Assembly: GCA_050747865.1 (NCBI GenBank)
Contig: JBOGJI010000021.1
Span: 1-14,682 of the forward strand
Reading direction: 5' to 3'
DNA from: JBOGJI01 sp050747865
GTDB taxonomy: Bacteria > Acidobacteriota > Thermoanaerobaculia > Multivoradales > JAHEKO01
DNA: 14,682 nucleotides
The position numbers were made by a program, and so were the translations under genes. This document shows positions 6,433-13,099 of this stretch, in pieces; positions within the stretch are counted from its first letter, which is position 1, and each line of letters begins with the position of its first letter. The notes beneath the pieces are model-generated. The model did no database searches, had not been told where the DNA came from, and saw only the letters and a program-made list of their open reading frames with translations.

Positions 6433-7047
6433 ATGCGAGCGATTCTCGTTCCAATGCTGACGTCGCTGGCGCTCGCCTGCTCCGGTCCCAGTCCCGCCGA
6501 CGACGGCGCCGCCTCGGCCGCGCGAGCCGAGCTTCGCCAGGCGCCGACCCGCTCGCGGGAGCTGCGCTTCGAGGAGGGGTTGCAGCGCCTGCGCATCCGG
6601 CGCGCCCTGCTCGAGCACCTGAAGACCGCGGCTCTGCGCATCGAGGTCGAGGTCGTCGGCGACTCGGTCATGCTGTCGGGAACGGTGGCCGAGCGCTCCG
6701 ATCGCGCGCTCGCCGAAGAGGTGGCGCTCTCGGTCCACAGCGTCACCGATGTCGAAAATCAGATCGAGGTCGACGCGGCGGCGGACACGTCGCAGAACCC
6801 GGCCGGCGCCGGCCTGGACACCGCCGAGCGCGAGCTGCGCGACGCTTTGCTAGAGGTCCGTGTACAGACCCGACTCGTCCGTGAGCTGGGCCAGGTCGGC
6901 TTCCGCGTCGAGGTCGAGGCGACCGACGGAGTGGTCAGCCTGCGCGGCCCGGTCCCCGATGAGGCGTGCAAGGACCTCGCCCAGGACAGCGCCCGCGCCG
7001 TCAGCGGCGTGCACGAAGTGCACGATCTCCTCGAGGTCCCGGAGTAG
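6433..7047 (+). CDS. Double BON-domain envelope protein
   Basis: 204 residues starting 45 bases after the OmpA-family gene, with a modest ribosome site (TGAGG, 6422-6426). A short hydrophobic N-terminus ends LALACSG, so Cys16 may be lipidated, though the lipobox is not ideal (Ala at -3, Leu at -2). Two BON-type repeats follow (about 47-115 and 125-203). Each has the amphipathic helix, the 'V.V..G.V.L.G.V' strand pair (VEVVGDSVMLSGTVAE; VEATDGVVSLRGPVPD) and the helix ending in a 'V..V.....V' strand (VHSVTDVENQIEV; VSGVHEVHDLLEV). BON proteins such as OsmY and DolP act at membranes, often under envelope stress. The position supports a shared envelope role with the three genes before it. Domain calls are good; the precise role is unknown. 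Confidence 0.82.
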   Translation: MRAILVPMLTSLALACSGPSPADDGAASAARAELRQAPTRSRELRFEEGLQRLRIRRALLEHLKTAALRIEVEVVGDSVMLSGTVAERSDRALAEEVALSVHSVTDVENQIEVDAAADTSQNPAGAGLDTAERELRDALLEVRVQTRLVRELGQVGFRVEVEATDGVVSLRGPVPDEACKDLAQDSARAVSGVHEVHDLLEVPE

Positions 7048-7055
7048 CCAGAGCG

Positions 7056-7072
7056 GGCGGCGACCGGCCGCC
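7056..7072 (+). terminator. Hairpin after the BON gene, possible terminator
   Basis: GGCGGC (7056-7061) pairs with GCCGCC (7067-7072) around a 5-nt loop, 8 nt after the BON stop. GAAGTGTT follows, with only a weak T content. It may end the envelope cluster before the haem operon. Confidence 0.35.
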
Positions 7073-7106
7073 GAAGTGTTAGCATCCACGGCGCCAAGCG
7101 GCGACA

Positions 7107-7964
7107 GTGCAGATCGTCGCCCTCTCACCCGCCGTGGATCTCTTCTCCAACACCGCCGTCGTGGTGCTGCCTGTCGTCTACCTGGCGGCGGCGATCGGCT
7201 ACGGCGCCCTGTTCTTCTCCGCCAACGGCCGCGCCGGCCTCGTCGGGTCTCTCTGCCTGCGCGCTGGGGTGCTGCTGCACCTCGGCTACCTCGCCGCGCT
7301 GGCCCTGCGGCACGGTCAGTTCCCCGCCGCCACCGTCTCCCAGATCCTCACCGGCATCGCCTGCGCCGTGGCCCTGGTCTATCTGCTGCTCGAATGGCGC
7401 TCGCGGGAGCGCTCGACGGGGCTGTGGATCCTCGGCTTCGTCACCCTCTTCCAGCTCTTGGCCTCACTCACCGCGACGGCCGAGGTGCCGGCGCTGGCGG
7501 CCTTCGAGAGCGCCCTGTTCGGGCTACACCTCGCCCTGGCGCTGCTCGCCTACGCCGCCTTCACCCTCGCCGCGGGGTACGGGGTCCTCTTTCTCAGCCT
7601 CTACCGCGAGCTCAAGGGCGCGCGCTTCCAGACCTTCTTCAACCGGCTGCCCCCGCTCGAGGTCCTCGAGCGGATGATGAACGGAGCGCTGGGCGGCGGC
7701 CTGCTCTGCCTCACCGGAGCGATCGCCGCGGGCGCCCTGGCGGCGCGGCGGCTCGGGGTCGACGATTGGCTCTTGGATCCGTGGTCACTGGCCACCCTGG
7801 CGATCTGGGGCCTCTACGCGCTGGCCATGGTGCTGCAGCGCGTGCACCGCTGGCAGGGCCGGCAGACCGCCCTGGCCTGCGTCGCGGGGATCGTGGTGAT
7901 CCTCGTCGGCCTGCTGGCGGTCCACGCCGGGGCGCCGAGCTTTCACGGATTCCACGCCTCTTGA
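7107..7964 (+). CDS. HemX/CcsA-like integral membrane protein of the haem operon
   Basis: 285 residues from GTG 7107, with about eight hydrophobic segments (about 16-37, 47-68, 78-95, 107-124, 136-150, 153-166, 195-212, 226-243, 255-273). The C-terminal half aligns by eye with the HemX/YpjD/CcsA family: FFNRLPPLEVLERMM (177-191) before the late membrane pair, a region matching WSWDPKETWSLITWL but reading WLLDPWSLATLAIWGLYA (221-238), and a terminal SFHGF. The tryptophan-rich (WWD) motif is therefore degenerate: Trp221, Asp224 and Pro225 remain, but the second Trp and the Glu are lost. In Bacillus hemX sits beside hemA and lowers HemA levels, while CcsA proteins handle haem for cytochrome c. 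Position directly before hemA (2-base gap) favours the HemX role. No ribosome site is obvious at the GTG start. Confidence 0.82.
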   Translation: MQIVALSPAVDLFSNTAVVVLPVVYLAAAIGYGALFFSANGRAGLVGSLCLRAGVLLHLGYLAALALRHGQFPAATVSQILTGIACAVALVYLLLEWRSRERSTGLWILGFVTLFQLLASLTATAEVPALAAFESALFGLHLALALLAYAAFTLAAGYGVLFLSLYRELKGARFQTFFNRLPPLEVLERMMNGALGGGLLCLTGAIAAGALAARRLGVDDWLLDPWSLATLAIWGLYALAMVLQRVHRWQGRQTALACVAGIVVILVGLLAVHAGAPSFHGFHAS

Positions 7965-7966
7965 CC

Positions 7967-9262
7967 ATGCCCGCGCCCACCTCCCCCGTCTCCTCCCTAC
8001 TGCTCGTCGGCGTCGACCACCGGACGGCGCCGCTCGACCTGCGCGAGAAGGTGGCCCTGGCCGACGACGAGTCGGCGGATCTGCTGGTCGAGCTGCTGGC
8101 GCACCCCGAGGTGGCCGAGGCCTGTCTGCTGTCCACCTGCAACCGCACCGAGCTCTACCTGCGCTCCGGCGCCGCCGACCCCTATCCGCTGGCGCTGGAG
8201 CGCCTGTTCCGCTCCCGCGCCCCGGAGCTGATCGAGGAGGGGCGGCTCTACGTCCACCGGGGCGACGAGGCGGCCCGCCACCTCCTGCGTGTCGCCGCCG
8301 GGCTGGAGTCGATGGTCCTGGGCGAGCCAGAGATCCTGGGGCAGGTCAAGCAGGCCGCCGCGCTGGCCTCGCGAGTGGGAGCGACCGGCACCGTCCTCGA
8401 GCGTCTGCTGCGCGCCGCGGCGCAGGCGGGCCGCCGGGCGCGCTCCGAGAGCGCCATCGGCGAAGGCGCCGTCTCCCTGGGCTCGGTGACCGTCGACCTG
8501 GCCGCCAACATCTTCCGCGACCTGACCAAGGTCTCGGCGCTGTTGCTCGGCGCCGGCGACACGGCGCGCATGGCGGCCCACTGCCTCACCGACGCCGGGC
8601 TGCGCGAGGTCGCGGTGGCGAACCGCAGCCCGGTGCGGCTCGCCCGATTGCTGGAGGCCGTGCCGTCCCTGCGCACGCTGTCCTGGGAGGAGCGTCTCGC
8701 CGCGGCGCGCCGCGCCGACCTGGTCGTCGTCGCCACCAGCGCCCCGACCCCGGTGCTGACGCGGGGCGAGCTCGTGCAGACCATGCGGCGCCGCGCCGGG
8801 CGCAGCCTCCTGCTGGTCGACCTCGCCGTGCCCCGCAACGTCGACCCCCGCGCCGCCGAGCTGGGAAACCTGTTCCTGCACACCGTCGATTCCCTGCAGA
8901 TCCTGGTCGAGCGCAACCTCGCGCAGCGCCGCCAGGAGATCTGGCAGGTCGAGCGCATCGTGGATCGCGAGCTCGCCCATTTCAGCGGCCGCGCCGCCGG
9001 CGTCGAGGCCGAGCCGGTGGTCGCCGAGCTGCAGCGCCGCGCCGAGCGGATCCGCAGACGCGAGCTCGCCGCGGCGCGCGGCCAGTTCCCCCCCGAGACC
9101 CACGAGCCGCTCGAGCGCCTGACCCGCTCGCTGGTACGCAAGATCCTGCACCACCCCAGCACGACCCTGCGCCGCCACGGCGACGACCAGCCGGCGCAGC
9201 TCGAGCTGGCGCGCCGTCTCTTCCGGCTCGACGACGACGCCGACGAAGATGAGACCTCCTGA
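7967..9262 (+). CDS. hemA: Glutamyl-tRNA reductase
   Basis: 431 residues from ATG 7967, two bases after the previous stop. A longer open frame upstream runs through the HemX-like gene and is not real. The enzyme reduces the glutamate of Glu-tRNA to glutamate-1-semialdehyde with NADPH, the first committed step of the C5 route to tetrapyrroles. Visible landmarks are GVDHRTAPLDLREK (15-28), LSTCNRTELY with the thioester-forming Cys58 (55-64), H105, MVLGEPEILGQVKQA (116-130), the NADPH-binding loop LLGAGDTAR (193-201) and VDLAVPRNVDP in the nucleotide domain. The C-terminal helical dimerisation region is complete. Its stop lies 14 bases inside hemC, so they are translationally coupled. The gene pins the organism to the C5 pathway, and its partner hemL is not in the window. 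Confidence 0.97.
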   Translation: MPAPTSPVSSLLLVGVDHRTAPLDLREKVALADDESADLLVELLAHPEVAEACLLSTCNRTELYLRSGAADPYPLALERLFRSRAPELIEEGRLYVHRGDEAARHLLRVAAGLESMVLGEPEILGQVKQAAALASRVGATGTVLERLLRAAAQAGRRARSESAIGEGAVSLGSVTVDLAANIFRDLTKVSALLLGAGDTARMAAHCLTDAGLREVAVANRSPVRLARLLEAVPSLRTLSWEERLAAARRADLVVVATSAPTPVLTRGELVQTMRRRAGRSLLLVDLAVPRNVDPRAAELGNLFLHTVDSLQILVERNLAQRRQEIWQVERIVDRELAHFSGRAAGVEAEPVVAELQRRAERIRRRELAAARGQFPPETHEPLERLTRSLVRKILHHPSTTLRRHGDDQPAQLELARRLFRLDDDADEDETS

Positions 9263-10166
9263 CCGCCTGCGGCTCGGCACCCGGCGCAGCCCCCTGGCCC
9301 TCGCCCAGTCGGAGCTCGTGGCCGAGGCGCTGCGCGAGCTTCCGTCGCGACCCGAGGTCGAGATAGTGCCCATCGTCACCCTTGGGGATCGCGTGCGCGG
9401 GTCGCTGGTCGAGTTGGGAGGCAAGGGTCTGTTCACCCAGGAGCTCGAAGAGGCGCTGCGCCGTGGCGACCTGGACCTCGCCGTGCACAGCCTCAAGGAC
9501 CTGCCGGCGTCGACACCGGAGGATCTGGCGCTGGCCGCCTTCCCGTCCCGCGCCGCCTGCTGGGACGTCCTGGTGAGCGCCGTGGCCGCAAGCGTCGAGG
9601 AGCTGCCGGAGGGCGCCGTCGTCCTCACCGGCTCGCTGCGGCGCCGCGGACAGCTCCTCGCCCGCCGGCCCGATCTCCGGGTCACCGACGTGCGCGGCAA
9701 CGTCGCGACGCGGCTGGAGCGTTGGCGCGACTCCGGAGCCGCCGCCGTGGTGGTCGCCGCGGCCGGCCTGGAGCGGCTGGGCCTCACGGAGCCGCCGGCG
9801 CACCGGCTCGATCCGCAGACCTTCCTGCCGGCACCCGGTCAGGGGACGCTGGCGGTGCAGACCCGTAGCGGCAGCGAGGCCGAGGCCCTCTGCCGGCAGA
9901 TCGACCACCGCGAGACGGCGACCGCGGCCATGGCCGAGCGCCGGATCGTGCGCGCCTTCGGCGGCGACTGCCGGCTGCCGCTGGCCGCCTGGGCACGCCG
10001 GGAAGGCGAGGCCTGGAGCGTCAGCGCCTGGATCGGCAAGGCGGACGGCACCCGCTCCCTGCGCGCCGACGCCCACGACGAGGACGCCACGCAGGCGGCC
10101 GATCACTGCGTCCATCAGCTCCGGGAGCAGGGCGCCGAGGAGCTGCTTCCGGAGCTGCCGAAGTGA
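9249..10166 (+). CDS. hemC: Porphobilinogen deaminase (hydroxymethylbilane synthase)
   Basis: 305 residues, normal length for the family. ATG 9249 lies inside the end of hemA. The protein opens with LRLGTRRSPLALAQSELV (7-24). The key residues are clear: VHSLKDLP with catalytic Asp84 (79-86), TGSLRRRGQL (127-136, matching the family GTSSLRR arginine motif), LPAPGQGTLAVQ (193-204) and FGGDCRLPLAA with Cys241, the residue that carries the dipyrromethane cofactor. It polymerises four porphobilinogen molecules into hydroxymethylbilane in the cytosol. Its TGA overlaps the GTG of hemD (GTGA). No hemB, which would supply the substrate, is present in this cluster. Confidence 0.97.
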   Translation: MRPPDRLRLGTRRSPLALAQSELVAEALRELPSRPEVEIVPIVTLGDRVRGSLVELGGKGLFTQELEEALRRGDLDLAVHSLKDLPASTPEDLALAAFPSRAACWDVLVSAVAASVEELPEGAVVLTGSLRRRGQLLARRPDLRVTDVRGNVATRLERWRDSGAAAVVVAAAGLERLGLTEPPAHRLDPQTFLPAPGQGTLAVQTRSGSEAEALCRQIDHRETATAAMAERRIVRAFGGDCRLPLAAWARREGEAWSVSAWIGKADGTRSLRADAHDEDATQAADHCVHQLREQGAEELLPELPK

Positions 10167-10921
10167 GCCGGCCGCTTGCCGGGATCCGCGTCGTCGTCAC
10201 GCGACCTTCAGGCCACGCGGCCGACCGCCTCGCTGCCGCCTTCGAGCAACGAGGCGCCCGCGTCGAACGCCTGCCGCTGCTCGAGATCGTGTCGCCGCCC
10301 GATCCCCGGCCACTGGCCCGCGCTGCCTCGGAGCTGCCGCTCTACGATTGGCTGGCCTTCACCTCGGCGCACGGCGTACGGGCGCTGCTCGACGCCTGCG
10401 GCGGCGCTCTTCCCGCGCGGTTGCGCCTGGCAGCGGTCGGCATCGCCACGGCCGAGGCCCTGCGGGAGGCCGGCTACGCCGCCCACGTCGTCGCCACCAC
10501 GTCGCGAGCGGAAGGCCTCGCCGAGGCCCTAGTGCCGCGCGTCGGCCACGGGCGCGTCCTTCTCCCCCTCGCCACCGATGCTCGGCCGCTGCTGGAGCAC
10601 CGGCTATGCGACGCCGGAGCAGACGTGACGGCGGTCCCGGCGTACGCCAAGAGGCTCCCCGCCGAGGCCCCGCGGGAGGCCCACCGGCTCTTCGCCTCCA
10701 ACCCGCTCGGCTGGGTCACCTTCACCAGCCCGAGCACCTGCCACCACTTCATCGAAGCCGTGGGCACCTTGTGGCCAGCTCGACGGGAAGAGCTCCTGGC
10801 CGCATCCATCGGCCCCGTTACCAGCGCCGCTTTACGCAAGGCCGGTGTCGAGCCCGCCTGCGAAGCCGGCGAGCCTCATCCCGAGGCGCTCGCTGAGGCC
10901 GTGGTCGCTCAGACGATCTGA
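10163..10921 (+). CDS. hemD: Uroporphyrinogen-III synthase
   Basis: 252 residues from GTG 10163, overlapping the hemC stop by 4 bases. HemD closes hydroxymethylbilane with inversion of ring D. The sequence diverges widely in this family, but the two-domain pattern is visible: LAGIRVVVTRPSGHAADRLAAAFEQRGARVERLPLLEI (5-42), YDWLAFTSAHGVRALLD (61-77), LAAVGIATAEALREAGY (89-105), LGWVTFTSPSTCHHFIE in the second domain and ASIGPVTSAALRKAGVEP near the end. It follows hemC directly, as in most bacteria. It is the last gene of the operon: a strong hairpin starts 10 bases after its stop. Confidence 0.94.
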   Translation: MSRPLAGIRVVVTRPSGHAADRLAAAFEQRGARVERLPLLEIVSPPDPRPLARAASELPLYDWLAFTSAHGVRALLDACGGALPARLRLAAVGIATAEALREAGYAAHVVATTSRAEGLAEALVPRVGHGRVLLPLATDARPLLEHRLCDAGADVTAVPAYAKRLPAEAPREAHRLFASNPLGWVTFTSPSTCHHFIEAVGTLWPARREELLAASIGPVTSAALRKAGVEPACEAGEPHPEALAEAVVAQTI

Positions 10922-10930
10922 GGCGACACA

Positions 10931-10952
10931 CGGCCGGCACGGAGGCCGGCCG
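10931..10952 (+). terminator. Hairpin closing the haem operon
   Basis: CGGCCGGC (10931-10938) pairs exactly with GCCGGCCG (10945-10952) around ACGGAG, 10 nt after the hemD stop. CTTCAGCT follows, so there is no true T-run. Placement at the operon end still favours transcription stop or mRNA 3'-end protection. Confidence 0.5.
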
Positions 10953-11088
10953 CTTCAGCTATCCGGCGCCGACCGCCAACCGCACAATGAAGCGGCCCTA
11001 CCGGCTCGATGAGGTGGCCTGACGCGTCGGAGCTGCGGTCGCGGCAACACGCTCGGCACGGAAGCGGCGCATCTGGCGACAGGCGATG

Positions 11089-11397
11089 GCCCAGGTACAC
11101 GTCGGCTACCTTTCGGCTCAGCTCTCTCGGCACGATCGTTCCGCCGTTGCACAGCACGGCGATGGCCAGCCGTTGATCCGGAAAGGCGACGACGTCGGCA
11201 ACATAGCCACCGTCCAGGCCGTCGTGGCCGATCGTTCGCAGGCCACGATAGTCGGTCAATCGCAGGCCACCACCGTAGCCGGTTTCGGTGCCGTCGTTCA
11301 GCCTGCCCGAGACCTGCAGCGAGGCGACCGGCAAATGCGGCGCTGTGCAGGCCGCGGTGACCGCCGCAGTCGACAAGATTCTTCGAACGGAAAGCAT
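11089..11397 (-). pseudogene. Remnant of a secreted beta-lactamase-fold serine hydrolase
   Basis: On the minus strand, ATG 11397 gives a signal-peptide-like start (MLSVRRILSTAAVTAACTAPHLP). After about 31 residues the same frame jumps directly into GRLNDGTETGYGGGLRLTDYRGLRTIGHDGLDGGYVADVVAFPDQRLAIAVLCNGGTIVPRELSRKVADVYL (about 11307-11092). This is typical of the C-terminal part of class C beta-lactamase/penicillin-binding-type hydrolases: the dyad-like GHDG in place of HxG, then 'FPDQRLAIAVLCN'. The roughly 250-300 residues that should lie between, including the SxxK and YxN active-site motifs, are absent. The frame stays open to 10909 with cysteine-rich, non-family sequence. It is best read as a gene with a large internal deletion and a decayed tail. 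It fills most of the 585-base gap between hemD and the reductase. Confidence 0.7.
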
Positions 11398-11506
11398 GAG
11401 GCCGGACCTAACATGGGCGCACGAGCGCGGGCCGAAGCGCCGTAGCGGCATACGTAGTACGCGGCCGACCGCCACAGAGGGCGAGTGACATAAGCTTGCC
11501 CTCACC

Positions 11507-13048
11507 ATGAAAGTCCCGTCCCTGATCCTGCGTCAGCTCTACACCTTCGGCAGCCTGCGCAACGAAGCGCAAGGCGTCGTGTTCGCGCTCAAGAACCGCT
11601 TGAGCGACGCCTCCCTCCTGCGCATCCTCAAGGTGGCCATCGACGGCCGCGAGGTGCCCCTGGAGCAGGTGACGTTGCACTGCAACGGCGACGCCCCGCT
11701 GGCGGCGATGGACGTCACGCCCGAGCGCCGCGTCGCCTTCCCCCTCAAGGCGACCGTGCACCTGCAAGCGGCCGTGGACCCGCTCGAGCACGGCCAGCAC
11801 CGCCTGCGAATCGAGTTCGAGACCGACAACTTCGGCACCCTCACCCTGCGGGTCAAGGACTCGATCAGCGCCGAGAGGGAGAAGCGGGTCCGCATCCCCT
11901 ACGACAAGGGCGACAACTACAGCGACGGCATCATCCGCAACCGGCAGGAGTTCGTCGAGCGCTTCTCCGGCGTCCAGCCTCACCACCTCACCCACTACTC
12001 CTTCGATCCGCGGACCCTGCAGGGCAACATCGAGAACTTCACCGGCGTCGCCCAGGTGCCGCTCGGCTTCGCCGGCCCCATCCGCGTCAACGGCGAGCAC
12101 GCCGAGGGCGACTTCCTGGTCCCGCTCGCCACCACCGAGGGCACCCTGGTGGCCTCGTACAACCGCGGCATCAAGGTCCTGAACCTCTCCGGCGGCGTCA
12201 AGTGCACGGTGGTCGACGACAAGATGCAACGGGCCCCGGTCTTCATCTTCGAGTCGGCCCGGGAAGCGCGGGACTTCCAGACCTGGGTGCGCGAGCACCT
12301 CGACGCCATCCGCGAAGAGGCCGAGGCCACCTCCAGCGTCGCCCGCCTCCTCTACATCGACACCTACCTTGCCGGCCGCTTCGCCTACCTGCGCTTCAAC
12401 TACGCCACCGGCGACGCCGCGGGGCAGAACATGGTCGGCCGCGCCACCTTCGCCGCCTGCAGCTGGATCCTCGACAACAACGGCACGATCCAGAAGTTCT
12501 ACCTCGAGTCCAACCTGGCCACCGACAAGAAGGCGAGCCAGGTCAACATCATGCGCACCCGCGGCAAGCGGGTGGTGGCCGAGATCACCATCCCGCGCGA
12601 CACCCTGATCGAGCACATGCGGGTCGAGCCCGAGCAGCTCGCCTACCACGCCCAGGTCGCCAACGTCGGCGCCATCCTCTCCGGCGCCAACAACAACGGT
12701 CTGCACTCGGCCAACTCGATCACCGCCATGTTCATCGCCACGGGGCAGGACGTGGCCAACGTCTCCGAAGGCTCGGCCGGCATCATGTACGTCGAGCTGA
12801 CCGAAGCCCGCGATCTCTACATGGCGCTCACCATCCCGTCGCTGATCGTCGCCACCTACGGCGGCGGCACCGGCCTGGCCACCCAGCGCGAGTGCCTGGA
12901 GATCATGGGCTGCTACGGCAAGGGCAAGGTCAAGAAGTTCGCCGAGATCGTCGCCGGCGTGGCGCTGGCCGGCGAGATCTCCCTGGCCTCGGCCATCTCC
13001 TCCTTCGACTGGGTGTCGAGCCACGAGGAGTACGGCCGCAACCGGTAG
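11507..13048 (+). CDS. HMG-CoA reductase with N-terminal extension
   Basis: 513 residues from ATG 11507 (no clear ribosome site). The catalytic part starts near residue 135. Landmarks are NIENFTGVAQVPLGFAGP (174-191), the catalytic Glu211 in TTEGTLVASYNRG, TGDAAGQNM (301-309, nucleotide binding), DKKASQVN (340-347, catalytic Lys), GQDVANV with Asp415, GGGTGLATQRECLEIMG (452-468) and the C-terminal SSHEEYGRNR with His506, matching the mobile catalytic His of class I and archaeal enzymes. All catalytic residues are thus present. It should reduce HMG-CoA to mevalonate with two NAD(P)H. The first ~125 residues (LYTFGSLRNEAQGVVFALKNRLSD..., strand-rich, with no membrane segments) are not part of the usual enzyme and resemble a small beta-sandwich. 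No other mevalonate gene is nearby. An ABC1 kinase follows after 51 bases. Enzyme assignment is strong; its pathway use here is inferred. Confidence 0.93.
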   Translation: MKVPSLILRQLYTFGSLRNEAQGVVFALKNRLSDASLLRILKVAIDGREVPLEQVTLHCNGDAPLAAMDVTPERRVAFPLKATVHLQAAVDPLEHGQHRLRIEFETDNFGTLTLRVKDSISAEREKRVRIPYDKGDNYSDGIIRNRQEFVERFSGVQPHHLTHYSFDPRTLQGNIENFTGVAQVPLGFAGPIRVNGEHAEGDFLVPLATTEGTLVASYNRGIKVLNLSGGVKCTVVDDKMQRAPVFIFESAREARDFQTWVREHLDAIREEAEATSSVARLLYIDTYLAGRFAYLRFNYATGDAAGQNMVGRATFAACSWILDNNGTIQKFYLESNLATDKKASQVNIMRTRGKRVVAEITIPRDTLIEHMRVEPEQLAYHAQVANVGAILSGANNNGLHSANSITAMFIATGQDVANVSEGSAGIMYVELTEARDLYMALTIPSLIVATYGGGTGLATQRECLEIMGCYGKGKVKKFAEIVAGVALAGEISLASAISSFDWVSSHEEYGRNR

Positions 13049-13071
13049 CGTCGGGCCCCCGTGCCCGACGC
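13048..13071 (+). terminator. Perfect 9-bp hairpin between reductase and ABC1 kinase
   Basis: GCGTCGGGC (13048-13056) pairs exactly with GCCCGACGC (13063-13071) around CCCCGT. Its first base is the last base of the reductase stop codon. There is no T-run after it, and the next gene starts only 29 nt later. It may attenuate or process the message, or protect the reductase mRNA end, rather than fully terminate. Confidence 0.45.
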
Positions 13072-13099
13072 GGCATGTTCAACGCGGTCCCGGGTCACG

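Noticed and set aside
7997..9787. Minus-strand open frame of about 600 codons opposite hemA and hemC
   Set aside because: Shadow of the haem genes; repetitive Arg/Ala/Gly/Gln composition and no family signature.
11408..13024. Minus-strand open frame of 538 codons opposite the HMG-CoA reductase
   Set aside because: Antisense shadow with low-complexity composition and no motif; the + strand reductase explains the region.
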